From assembly GCA_016713585.1 (NCBI GenBank), contig JADJOV010000008.1, positions 1-64,000 of the forward strand: a DNA stretch of 64,000 bases, read 5' to 3'. Source of the stretch: Bdellovibrionales bacterium. GTDB taxonomy: Bacteria > Bdellovibrionota > Bdellovibrionia > Bdellovibrionales > Bdellovibrionaceae. A program made the translations under genes and the position numbers. This document shows positions 52,273 to 61,564 of the stretch, in pieces. A model generated the notes under the pieces. It was not told the DNA's origin, searched no databases, and was given only the letters and a program-made list of their open reading frames with translations. How positions within the stretch are numbered: position 1 is the first letter of the stretch; each line of letters opens with the position of its first letter.

Positions 52273-53727
52273 ATGTCATTTGTGGGCCGCAAAGCGGAAT
52301 TGAATCTCTTGGAAGAAATTTATTCTCGACCTACTTTTGGACTTGTTACAGTTCAAGGACGCCGAAGAATTGGAAAAAGCTCGCTCATTCATTTTTTTGC
52401 GAAGAAAACAAATCGCCGACTGTATGAGTTTCAAGGATTGGCCCCTAGGCTTGGACAGTCGAATAAAGACCAACTCGAGCATTTTGCAAAAACCCTTTCC
52501 AAGTATTTGGGAATCAAGGCCATCCAGTTTTCAGATTGGAGCGAAGCCCTCGAACAGTTAGGAAGATTACCCCAGTCAGAAAAGATCTTAATCCTTTTAG
52601 ACGAAATTTCATGGTTAGGAGGCAAAGACTCTGACTTTCCCGGAAAACTTAAAAATTTATGTGATAAATTAACACGTGAAAACCCAAATATTTTGCTTAT
52701 CCTTTGTGGTTCAGTTTCCAGTTGGATTCAGAAAAACATTTTAAATAATACTGGGTTTGTGGGTCGAATATCTAGCGAAATTTTTCTTAAAGAACTAAGT
52801 TTAATTGACTCAAAAAAACTTCTCTTAGAGAAAAATAGAAAAATAAAAAACGCAGAAATAATAAAGTTCTTAAGCATGACAGGAGGCGTCCCAAAATATA
52901 TTGAAGAAGTCAATCCAAAAGAATCCCCTGAGGTCAACATAGATTTATTTTTCATGAATCCCAATGGGTTTTTTTTTCAAGAATTTGAAACGATATTTAG
53001 TGATATCTTTGGAAAGAGGAATGATCTCTATAATAAAATTTTGCTACAATTAAACAAAAAAACCATGGCGGCTGGCGAAATTGCAGAGAAATTAGGACTT
53101 CCTTTAAACGGAGACACTATTGAGTATCTGACGGACTTGGAACAATCAGGATTTATAAAAAAATTTAATTCATGGAATTTTAAAGGGGGTCCATCAAAAA
53201 ACTACAGATATCGAATTATAGATAATTACACTCGCTTTTATTTAAAATATGTTTTCCCAAGGAAAGAAAGAATCCAAACTCTGCCTAGTCAACAGAACAG
53301 CAAGGGTCTCATTCAATGGCCGATCGTCTTTGGTCTTCAATTAGAGAATCTCATCATGAATAATCTACCTTGTCTCATCAGACTCCTTAAAATTGATATT
53401 GATGACATTGAAAATCTGGGCCCGTATTTTCAAACACAGACCAAAATGAAAGAGGGAGTGCAGATTGATCTCTTAATTCAATGTAAGCGTGGAATTCTCC
53501 ACGTTTGCGAAATTAAATCTGGAACTTTTGTTGATTCATCTGTCATTGACGAAGTTAAGAAAAAAAATAAAAACCTTAAGAAACCTAAAGGCTTCACAGT
53601 ATTAAATCATTTAATTTGTCTAGGTCAGGTTGCAGGCACTGTCGTAGAAAGTGATTTTTTTGATAGAATTGTCGTCATTGATCAGTTGCTCGATTCTGAT
53701 GAATTCGAACTTTCATCGCGCTTTTAA
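52273..53727 (+). CDS. ATPase (AAA, ATPase_2/DUF234-like) with C-terminal PD-(D/E)XK-like domain
   Basis: 484 residues. P-loop G-R-R-R-I-G-K-S-S near residue 30, Walker B I-L-I-L-L-D-E-I-S-W near 115, sensor-like I-L-C-G-S-V-S-S. A winged-helix region follows (M-A-A-G-E-I-A-E-K-L-G-L-P) and then a DUF234-type C-terminus with Q-I-D-L-L-I and V-C-E-I-K-S-G, the D...E-x-K pattern of PD-(D/E)XK nucleases. Such proteins occur sporadically in archaea and bacteria; their role is not established. The gene is visibly more A/T- and Lys-rich than its neighbours, intact, preceded by a structured leader and bounded by repeats, all pointing to horizontal transfer. Confidence 0.78.
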   Translation: MSFVGRKAELNLLEEIYSRPTFGLVTVQGRRRIGKSSLIHFFAKKTNRRLYEFQGLAPRLGQSNKDQLEHFAKTLSKYLGIKAIQFSDWSEALEQLGRLPQSEKILILLDEISWLGGKDSDFPGKLKNLCDKLTRENPNILLILCGSVSSWIQKNILNNTGFVGRISSEIFLKELSLIDSKKLLLEKNRKIKNAEIIKFLSMTGGVPKYIEEVNPKESPEVNIDLFFMNPNGFFFQEFETIFSDIFGKRNDLYNKILLQLNKKTMAAGEIAEKLGLPLNGDTIEYLTDLEQSGFIKKFNSWNFKGGPSKNYRYRIIDNYTRFYLKYVFPRKERIQTLPSQQNSKGLIQWPIVFGLQLENLIMNNLPCLIRLLKIDIDDIENLGPYFQTQTKMKEGVQIDLLIQCKRGILHVCEIKSGTFVDSSVIDEVKKKNKNLKKPKGFTVLNHLICLGQVAGTVVESDFFDRIVVIDQLLDSDEFELSSRF

Positions 53728-53748
53728 CGTAGTTGTTATTGACACGAG

Positions 53749-53784
53749 CTTTCATATTGGCACTTTCATACCAATATGAAAGTG
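53749..53784. repeat. overlapping, mutually exclusive hairpins after the ATPase gene
   Basis: CTTTCATATTGG (53749-53760) pairs with CCAATATGAAAG (53771-53782); alternatively CACTTTCATA (53761-53770) pairs with TATGAAAGTG (53775-53784). Both cannot form at once. They lie 21 bases after the ATPase stop. Confidence 0.75.
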
Positions 53785-53812
53785 CGCCTCGTTCGACACG
53801 CTGAGTTAACAA

Positions 53813-53835
53813 AAACTCCTCTATAAAATGCAAAA
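53813..53835 (+). repeat. direct copy of the leader repeat, 3' side of the ATPase gene
   Basis: This 23-base segment matches 52170-52192 in the left arm of the 24-bp repeat at 21 of 23 positions (core CTCCTCTATAAAATGC against TTCCTCTGTAAAATGC). The two copies bracket the ATPase gene in the same orientation. The remaining bases to 53983 hold only a short minus-strand open stretch ending at 53867 (…A-G-E-I-F-stop) that I cannot identify. Confidence 0.7.
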
Positions 53836-53983
53836 CTTTGTGATCCTGATGTGGCTTCGCCTCCCTCTAAAAAATTTCCCCAGCCCACAAATCTTTCAAA
53901 AATTTTTCTGCCGGTAAGATCTCGGTGCCGGATTCCGTTTCCCGAGCTTGGACACCCAGACAGACAATAATTTTACGTTTAAG

Positions 53984-54042
53984 TTTAGAAACTGATCTCG
54001 TTGAGTGTCCCTGAAGGGACAACTCAAGCCCGTGAGTCTATG
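53984..54042 (+). repeat. left terminal inverted repeat of the IS, with internal hairpin
   Basis: It begins TTTAGAAACTGAT and contains TTGAGTGTCCCT-GA-AGGGACAACTCAA, where the two arms pair over 12 bp with one bulged A. The right repeat has the same capacity. Confidence 0.85.
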
Positions 54043-54133
54043 ATTTTCGTCTGGAATTCGGCCACCCATCTGACTAAGGTTCACTCTGAATCTAAACTAA
54101 GAAGGCTTGGCCGTTGCAGGAATAACCTGCCAA

Positions 54134-55017
54134 ATGAGTTTTCGTCCTTTGCATTGTTCCAATACCGACTGCCCTTTCCATCAATCTGTTGGTGGTACCT
54201 TTATTAAAAAAGGCTTCTTTAAGGTTCGTCGTCTGAACCAATATATCAGGCGTTTTGAATGTAAACAGTGCCACTGCACCTTTTCCTCAAGGTCCTTCAA
54301 GCCAGATTTTCGTCACAAAAGATGGATCTCAATAAACCTCTCCAACAGCTCCTCACTGAAGGTAATTCCATCAGGGCTTCGGCGAGAATTCTCAATATGA
54401 CTTACAAAAACACCTATAAAAAGTTTCTTTGGCTGATCAAGCAGGCAAAAGTGACCAGAGAGAGGCTCATTTTTTCGGCCAGAAAGATCTACTTTGATGA
54501 AATGGAGACAATTCACCACACAAAATGCAAGCCCCTTTCAATTGCTGTCGCTGTGAATGAGGATTATCAAATACTAGCGCTCCAAGTGGCTGAAATGCCT
54601 GCAAAAGGCAGACTTGCAAGGTTCTCGGTGATGAAGTATGGACCACGAAAAGACGAGCGTGACTCGGTGATGGGTGAGGTTTTTCGATGTCTTAAAAACA
54701 GACTTTCGCGGCCGCCTGAAAATATTTATTCTGACGCCAAATCAAGTTATCGAAAGCATGTGGAGGGAACCTTCCCGCAAAGCACCTATGAGGTTCACAA
54801 TCGAGCCGACAAAGAGCGACATCGAGACCGACTGCATGAAAAACTCCACAAGAAGCGCTTTGACCCATTATTTGCTGTGAACCAACGCTGTGCTAAACTT
54901 CGCAGCGATATCAGAAGACTGACCCGACGAAGTTGGTGCACGACAAAAAAGCCTGAGAATTTGCAGGGGCAACTGGACTTGTATATTGTCAACCAGTTTG
55001 GCCCCGCATTTTCTTAA
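54134..55017 (+). CDS. IS transposase, zinc-ribbon plus DDE type (frameshifted)
   Basis: About 295 residues after repair. N-terminal zinc ribbon: H-C-S-N-T-D-C-P-F-H and F-E-C-K-Q-C-H-C-T-F. Then a helix-turn-helix-like region (G-N-S-I-R-A-S-A-R-I-L-N-M) and a catalytic core with candidate acids in Y-F-D-E-M-E-T, I-Y-S-D-A-K-S-S-Y and K-K-P-E-N-L. ATG 54134 starts the N-terminal piece; one extra A in the AAAA run near 54317-54320 joins it to the frame ending at 55017 (R-H-K-K-M-D-L-N-K-P). Frame -1 is what IS elements often use for programmed shifting, but no classical slippery heptamer is seen, and indels of this type occur all over the window. Confidence 0.78.
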
Positions 55018-55055
55018 GATAAACCCCTAGCTTTCAATCTAATCAATTCAAAAAG

Positions 55056-55114
55056 CATAGACTCACGGTCTTGAGTTGTCCCCTCAGGGACACTCAAGGA
55101 CATCAGTTTCTAAA
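55056..55114 (-). repeat. right terminal inverted repeat of the IS
   Basis: Reverse complement of the left repeat with four mismatches in 59 bases. It ends ATCAGTTTCTAAA at 55102-55114, immediately before the gpmA stop codon at 55116-55118. Confidence 0.85.
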
Positions 55115-55115
55115 T

Positions 55116-55910
55116 CTACTTCGACTTGGCCTTTCCTTGCGCGGCAACGCTCTCGATTGCCTTCTTCACGTCCTCTGGATCCCCGATAAAATTCTTCCCG
55201 AGCACCTTCATATTTTTGTCTAGTTTATACGCAAGAGGAATTCCCGTGGGCATATTGACTTCCATAATCTCGGCAGGAGTGAGGCCTTCCAAATGCTGAA
55301 TGAGAGCACGCAAACTGTTTCCATGGGCCACAATTAGGACCTTAAGCCCGGCCTGCAAATCGACGGCAATGCGTTCAGTCCAAAGGGGAAGAAATCGAGC
55401 GACAGTATCTTTCAGGGACTCGCCCGAAGGCAAGACTTCCCGAGGGACCTTTTTATATCGAGGATCCTGGCCTGGATGACGTGGATCGGAAGTCGGCATT
55501 AGAGGGGGTCCTACATCATAACTTCGGCGCCAAATTTTGACCTGATCTTCGCCATGAAGAGCCGCAGTTTCACTCTTATCTAAACCCTGTAAATTGCCAT
55601 AATGTCGTTCGTTCAATCGCCACTCTTTAGATATTGGCAACCAGACCTGATCGATCTCTTCCAAAACAATATCCATGGTATGAATCGCTCGCTTCAGGAC
55701 ACTCGTATAGACTAGATCGAATTCAAAGTGACGCTCACGGAGGGCTTTGCCTCCCTTTTGAGCTTCAATTCGCCCTTTTTCCGATAGGGCCACATCCTTC
55801 CACCCGGTAAACCGGTTTTCTTGATTCCAAACACTCTCTCCATGTCTGACAATCACCAGATTGCCAAGCTCCGATTTGCCAAACTCCGAATGACCACGAC
55901 TTTCAACCAC
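55116..55910 (-). CDS. gpmA: 2,3-bisphosphoglycerate-dependent phosphoglycerate mutase
   Basis: 264 residues. Interconverts 3- and 2-phosphoglycerate in glycolysis and gluconeogenesis. The catalytic His is in V-R-H-G-E-S-V-W-N; further marks are F-T-G-W-K-D-V, L-N-E-R-H-Y-G and [13 protein letters not shown] 55910 has GGAGG five bases upstream, which supports a 16-residue N-terminal extension relative to E. coli. The stop codon abuts the right end of the IS, so the original downstream sequence may have been displaced. Divergent from sucA. Confidence 0.93.
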   Translation of the reverse strand: MVESRGHSEFGKSELGNLVIVRHGESVWNQENRFTGWKDVALSEKGRIEAQKGGKALRERHFEFDLVYTSVLKRAIHTMDIVLEEIDQVWLPISKEWRLNERHYGNLQGLDKSETAALHGEDQVKIWRRSYDVGPPLMPTSDPRHPGQDPRYKKVPREVLPSGESLKDTVARFLPLWTERIAVDLQAGLKVLIVAHGNSLRALIQHLEGLTPAEIMEVNMPTGIPLAYKLDKNMKVLGKNFIGDPEDVKKAIESVAAQGKAKSK

Positions 55911-56067
55911 AAAGACCTCCGTCAGGACTGCGTAAATCGACTAACAACTTAAGACAAATTCCCTTATGATGGAACTTAAATTCCAAGAAACATCGCTTGA
56001 TGACACAAGTGATTATCAGGTGACGAACACTCAGTATTTTGAAAGTTTACTTCGAAGGAGAACCTCA

Positions 56068-58828
56068 ATGAGTACAAAAAACAACCAATCACCGAGCCCA
56101 ACTTACGCCAGTCGGGCAAACCTCGAATACCTTGAGCAAATCTACCAAGACTTTCAAAAAAATCCAGAGTCAGTTTCCCTTGAGTGGCGGCGCTTCTTTG
56201 AAGGCTTTGATTTTGGACAAACCAATTCTTTTGGACTCTCTGAGAAAGAGATCGATGTCTACCACCTGATTACCGCTTACAGAAACTATGGACACTTCGA
56301 AGCCCATCTGGATCCCCTGACAAACTCAGCCACCCCTTCTGACCAGCTCTCATTGGCTCGCTTTAATTTGAGTGAGGCCGATTTAGATCAGAAATTTCAA
56401 ATTGGTAGCATTGTCAGTCGACCCAACGGATCGCTTCGCGAGATAATCCAACATTTACGCAACTGTTATTGTGGCAAAATATCTATTCAATGCGCCGAGG
56501 CTCTGCCTGAAGTTCGCAATTGGTTTATAAAGGAATTTGAGGCTGAAGGTTCTCACTTTAAACTCAGCCCCGAAGAAAAAAAGGCCGCTTTTGTTTCGAT
56601 CACTCGGGCAGAATCTCTCGAAAAATTTATACATACCCGCTACGTCGGCACAAAAAGATTTTCCGTCGAGGGGGGCGACGCCCTCCTGCCGATGCTAGAA
56701 AGCCTGGCCCAGAAATGCCCGGGTCGCGGAGCTGATGAAATTATTATTGGCATGGCCCACCGTGGCCGAGTGAATGTTCTGGCAAACTTTATGGGAAAAG
56801 CCCTTGAATCAATTTTTTCTGATTTTAATGGGCCCACCGAACTCGCCGAACCTGTTTCTGATTTCGATGGCGATGTAAAATATCATCTCGGACACGAGGC
56901 AACCAAAGAGACTCCACAGGGCCCCTGCCATATTCGGCTCGCTTACAATCCCTCCCACCTCGAGGCTGTCAACCCTGTTGTTTTGGGAATGGTTCGCGCG
57001 GCCCAACGGCGAAAATCTGATACCAAGAATCGCAAACGTGTCATTCCTGTTTTAATTCATGGCGACGCCGCCTTTGCCTGTCAGGGTGTCGGCCTTGAAA
57101 CTTTTCAGATGGCCCATGTGAAAGGCTACACCGTTGGTGGAACCCTTCATATCGTTGTCGACAACCAAGTGGGTTTTACTACGAGTCCAGAAAATGGCAG
57201 ATCCTCGCACTATGCTAGCGACACCGCAAAGGTCCTCGCTGTCCCAGTGATCCACGTCAACGGCGATGAAGCCGAAGCCTGTATCAAAGCGATGGATATG
57301 GCCCTCAAATACCGCCAAGAATGGGGCCGCGATATTGTCATCAATATGACCTGCTACCGACGGTTTGGCCATAATGAGGGAGACGAACCTGCCTACACAC
57401 AACCTTTGATGTATGAAATTATTAAAACCCATCCAACCCTTCGTGAAATCTACGGCAAGCAGCTGATTCGCGAAGGACTCATTGACCAAAAATATTACGA
57501 TGATTCTTTCAACGAAAAAATTGATAATATTCAAAAAGTCTACGAAGATACAAAGAAACAACCGCCAAAAATTAAACTTTTTAAGTTTGAAGGCTATTGG
57601 CAGGGATTAAAAAAAGGAAAGCTTGACGATCTTCTTAAAGATGTCAATACTCAGTTTGATCTAGCCACCCTCACGAAAATTGGGACTCAGCTTGGCGAGG
57701 TCCCTGCCGGCTTTAATCCCCATCCCAAACTCGTCAGACTCCTTGAGACTCGCAAAAATATGGCGCTCGACAAAGAACCTCTGGATTGGGGTATGGGTGA
57801 ATTGCTCGCTTACGGAAGCCTCCTGCACGAAGGAACTTCCGTCCGCTTAAGCGGTCAAGACTGTGTTCGTGGAACCTTCACCCATAGACATGCTGGCCTC
57901 TATGACTGTAAAACTGGAGAGCTCTATTCCGCCCTCGATCAGGTCAATCCGAAAAAAGTTGAATTCTGTGTTTATGATTCTGTGCTTTCCGAGTACGGAG
58001 TCCTCGGTTTTGAGTATGGGAATGCCACCTGCGACCCTACCTTTTTTGACCCTTTGGGAAGCTCAGTTTGGGGATTTCACGAATAGCTGCCAGATTATTA
58101 TTGATCAGTTTTTGACCAGCGGAGAATCCAAGTGGATGCAAATGTCGGGACTCGTGATGCTCCTCCCCCACGGCTATGAGGGACAAGGCCCTGAGCACTC
58201 TTCAGCCCGACTTGAACGATATTTGCAACTCTGTGCTAATGGCAATGTGCAAGTGATCAACCCCACCACCTCGGCCCAGATTTTCCATGCACTGAGACGC
58301 CAGATCAAACGAGATTTTAGAAAGCCCCTGGTTGTTATGTCTCCGAAATCACTCCTCAGACACCCACGGGCTGTTTCCTCGATGAAAGATCTTTCCTTAG
58401 GCGGGTTCCAAGAAGTCATTCTAGACTCCACGATCACAGATCCGAAAAAGGTCGAAAGAATTGTTTTTGTTTCAGGAAAACTCTATTACGAATTGTTGGA
58501 ACAAAAAGAGCTGCTTGCCGCTGAAAGGGTCGCACTTGTTCGCCTTGAACAGCTTTATCCATTCCCAACCCACAAGCTATCGTCGGTTTTTAAGACCTAC
58601 GGTCAAGCAAAGAATGTTATTTGGGCCCAAGAAGAACCTAAAAATATTGGTGCCTATCAGCATATATTTTTTAAATTCCAGGACTTCTTTTCTAAAGAAA
58701 ATTTGAAATTTAATTTGGAGTATATAGGTCGTGCCGAAAAATCAAGCCCTGCGACAGGATCCATTTATCGTCATAAAACAGAACAAGCAGCAATTGTCAG
58801 TGAATGTTTTAAAGGAGTTCTCAAATGA
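56068..58828 (+). CDS. sucA: 2-oxoglutarate dehydrogenase E1 (SucA), frameshifted
   Basis: About 920 residues. Thiamine-diphosphate-dependent decarboxylase of the TCA cycle. N-terminal peripheral segment Y-L-E-Q-I-Y-Q-D-F-Q, core with I-I-G-M-A-H-R-G-R-V-N-V-L, H-L-G-H-E-A, H-G-D-A-A-F and Y-R-R-F-G-H-N-E-G-D-E-P. ATG 56068 with AAGGAG upstream is chosen over an in-frame ATG 34 codons earlier. The frame fails at 58040-58046, where six T should be five: then T-F-L-T-L-W-E-A-Q-F-G-D-F, followed by H-G-Y-E-G-Q-G-P-E-H-S-S-A-R to 58828. First gene of sucA-sucB-lpdA. Confidence 0.95.
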
Positions 58829-60054
58829 AAATTGAAGTCAAAGTCCCCGCGGTTGGCGAGTCTGTCACGGAAGCTGTCATTGGAAGTTGGACCAAAAAAT
58901 CAGGCGATTTTGTCAAGCGAAACGAGATTCTCCTTCTTCTCGAAACTGACAAAGCCAGTGTTGAAGTTGTTGCTGAAAATGATGGAATCTTGCAAATTCA
59001 GCAAGAGGCAGGACAAACAATTAAAATAGGGACCACCGTCGGCACAATAGATACGGACGGAAAACCCTCTGTATCGGCCGCGGCAACGAGCTCCACGCCT
59101 CCACCGAAGGCGGCTCCAGTCACTGGTTCGCCATCTGCGACCCCTAGCGCGAGCCTTTCCCCTGCTGTTCAGAGAATTGTCAGTGAGCAGGGACTCAACC
59201 CAACCTCTTTTTCTGGAACTGGGAAAGACGGACGCCTGACAAAAGGTGATCTTCTTCAGCCAAGGGCAACACCAGTCCCTTCAGTCCAGCCCTCCTCAAC
59301 AACAATGCTGCCGTCCCAAAATGTTCCAGCTCCCTCCCCAACAGGCTTAAGAAAGCGTCTTGTTCCAATGACAAATATTCGTAAGAAAATCGCAGAACGT
59401 CTTATAGAGGCTCAACATACCGCTGCAATTTTAACGACCTTCAATGAAATTGACATGACCAAAGTGATCGAAATTCGAACAAAATATAAAGACAAATTCA
59501 AAGAAAAATACGGAATTAATCTAGGCTTTATGGGATTCTTCATAAAGGCTTCTGTGGAGGCCCTCAAGGCCTTCCCGGCGGTCAATGCCTCGATCGTGGG
59601 AACCAATATTGAATACCATGATGACATAAATCTCGGGGTGGCCGTCAGCACGGAAAAGGGTTTAATGGTTCCCGTCATCAGAAACATTGAACTCCTCAGC
59701 ATACCGCAAATCGAACTTTCAATTCGTGATTTTGCTCTCAAAGCTCGCGATGGAAAAATCAGCGTCGATGATTTGAATGGGGGAACTTTTTCGATCACGA
59801 ATGGAGGTGTCTTTGGGTCTTTGCTATCAACACCGATTTTGAACCCACCCCAAAGTGCGATCTTGGGCATGCATAAAATGGAAGATCGAGCCGTCGTCAT
59901 TGATAGCAACGGCAAAAAAGAAATTCAGATTCGAACAATGATGTATGTGGCTCTTTCCTATGATCACCGAATGATCGATGGCAAGAAGCGGTGAGTTTTG
60001 GTCAAAGTCAAAGAGGGCATCGAGGATCCTGAACGTTTATTGATTGGTATCTAA
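58825..60054 (+). CDS. sucB: dihydrolipoamide succinyltransferase E2 (SucB), C-terminus frameshifted
   Basis: About 410 residues. Lipoyl domain (lipoylated Lys in E-T-D-K-A-S-V-E-V near residue 43), Ala/Pro/Ser linker, E3/E1-binding domain with S-P-A-V-Q-R-I-V and G-R-L-T-K-G-D, then the catalytic domain with active-site His in Y-D-H-R-M-I-D-G. It transfers succinyl from lipoate to CoA. The frame ends at 59994 just after that motif; two one-base losses near 59985 and 60000 explain it, giving D-G-K-E-A-V-S-F-L-V-K-V and L-L-I-G-I at 60054, the usual family ending. ATGA overlap with sucA. Confidence 0.93.
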
Positions 60055-60071
60055 GGAAGGAATCCCGTAAA

Positions 60072-61496
60072 ATGGATAATGAAACAATAGTGTATGATTT
60101 GATAGTGATTGGCTCGGGACCTGGTGGCTACGTCGGCGCCATTCGAGCGGCCCAATTGGGGCTCAAGACCGCCATTATAGAGAAGGATAAAACATTTGGT
60201 GGCACCTGCCTGAATGTCGGCTGCATTCCTTCGAAAGCACTCCTCGAAAGCACAGAGCAATACCATTTTGCCAAACACTCCTTATCCACCCATGGCGTCT
60301 TAGCCTCAGAGGTGAGCTTTAATCTTGCCACCATGCAGGAGCGCAAAAACAAAATTGTGCAACAAAACACTGAGGGAATATCTTTTTTATTTAAGAAAAA
60401 TAAGATTACCTCCTATCAAGGTTTCGGAAAAATTCTGCGCCCTGGCGTTGTCGAATTACAGTCTTCAAAAGACGGAGCTGTCACTAAATCAGAGATCAAG
60501 GGTAAGGCTATTATGATTGCCACGGGTAGCGTCCCTGCCGAATTGCCTTTTCTCAAATTCGATGAAAAGAGGGTTCTCTCTAACACTGGGGCTTTGGCGC
60601 TCGCTCAGGTTCCTAAAACTTTAACCGTGGTCGGAGGTGGCGTTATCGGTCTTGAGCTTGGCTCTGTCTGGGCACGACTTGGCACAGAGGTCACTGTGAT
60701 TGAATTTACTGACAGATTGGGCGGAACCACCGATGCTGACTGTCTGCAAGTTTTGAAAAAATCCTTACAAAAAGTGGGTATGAAGTTTCTGATGCAGACC
60801 AAGGTCACAAACTCCACCCAAACGGGCGACGGACTCGAACTCTCGATCGAATCCGTTGTCGATAACAAGAAATCGACTATCAAAACAGAATTTGTTTTAG
60901 TTGCCACAGGTCGCCGCCCGTTTTCAATCGGCCTGGGATGCGAAGAAATTGGAATAGCCAAAGATCCCCAGGGCCGTATCCAGGTCGATTCTCATTACCA
61001 AACTAACGTCCCTGGTATTTATGCCATTGGAGACGTCATTCAAGGGCCCATGCTTGCGCATAAGGCGGAAGAAGAGGGGGTTGCTGTTGCGGAAATTTTG
61101 GCCGGAGGCGCTGGGCACGTCAACTACCATACAGTCCCTGGAATTATCTACACTCATCCGGAAATCGCAACCGTCGGGCTCAGCGAAGAACAAGCGAAGA
61201 GTCAGGGCCTCAACGTTAACATTGGAAAATTTCCTTTCCTTGCTAATGGTCGTGCCCGCGCCAAGGGTGAAACTGATGGCTTTGTTAAAATCATTGCTGA
61301 TAGCCATACAGACAAAATCCTGGGTGCAGCCATTGTTGGGCCCTCGGCCTCCGAGCTCATTCATGAAATTATTGTGTGCATGGAATTCGGTGGCAGCAGT
61401 GAGGATCTCGCCCGAAGTTTTCACGGGCATCCAACCCTGAGCGAAACAGTGCGAGAGGCCGCGCTAGCCGTCGAAAAGCGCCAGCGACAGATTTAA
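60072..61496 (+). CDS. lpdA: dihydrolipoamide dehydrogenase (E3)
   Basis: 474 residues, full length. FAD-dependent disulfide oxidoreductase that reoxidises lipoamide with NAD+. FAD motif G-S-G-P-G-G-Y, redox disulfide G-G-T-C-L-N-V-G-C-I-P-S-K near residue 45, NAD motif G-G-G-V-I-G-L-E-L-G, I-G-D-V near 320 and C-terminal His-Glu in G-H-P-T-L-S-E. GGAAGGAATC precedes the ATG, 17 bases after the sucB end. It completes the sucAB-lpd operon and may also serve pyruvate dehydrogenase. No frame error. Confidence 0.96.
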   Translation: MDNETIVYDLIVIGSGPGGYVGAIRAAQLGLKTAIIEKDKTFGGTCLNVGCIPSKALLESTEQYHFAKHSLSTHGVLASEVSFNLATMQERKNKIVQQNTEGISFLFKKNKITSYQGFGKILRPGVVELQSSKDGAVTKSEIKGKAIMIATGSVPAELPFLKFDEKRVLSNTGALALAQVPKTLTVVGGGVIGLELGSVWARLGTEVTVIEFTDRLGGTTDADCLQVLKKSLQKVGMKFLMQTKVTNSTQTGDGLELSIESVVDNKKSTIKTEFVLVATGRRPFSIGLGCEEIGIAKDPQGRIQVDSHYQTNVPGIYAIGDVIQGPMLAHKAEEEGVAVAEILAGGAGHVNYHTVPGIIYTHPEIATVGLSEEQAKSQGLNVNIGKFPFLANGRARAKGETDGFVKIIADSHTDKILGAAIVGPSASELIHEIIVCMEFGGSSEDLARSFHGHPTLSETVREAALAVEKRQRQI

Positions 61497-61564
61497 TCGT
61501 TGGCATGCGCTCGCTTGGTTGGGAGCGCTCGTTGACGACCCATTCACCGCAAAAACACATTCCC

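Larger units (their letters stand above)
53984..55114 (+). mobile_element. insertion sequence with 59-bp terminal inverted repeats
   Basis: The element of 1131 bp is bounded by inverted repeats 53984-54042 and 55056-55114, which agree at 55 of 59 positions without gaps. It holds one transposase gene. I find no convincing target-site duplication at the outer edges. The right end stops one base before the gpmA stop codon on the other strand. Family is not assigned; the transposase layout (zinc ribbon plus DDE) is reminiscent of IS1-like elements. Confidence 0.85.

Noticed and set aside
53867..53998. Minus-strand open stretch ending A-G-E-I-F
   Set aside because: About 40 codons, no start, runs into the IS terminal repeat; too little to call a gene.
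54310..54330. Programmed -1 frameshift in the transposase
   Set aside because: No standard slippery heptamer in the right phase, and the same kind of A-run indel occurs in many housekeeping genes here. Not fully excluded.
55966..56067. Longer N-terminus for SucA
   Set aside because: ATG 56068 has AAGGAG and gives the conserved E1 start; the extra 34 residues look random.
57052..57561. 169-codon minus-strand ORF within sucA
   Set aside because: Antisense to highly conserved sucA codons; no support of its own.
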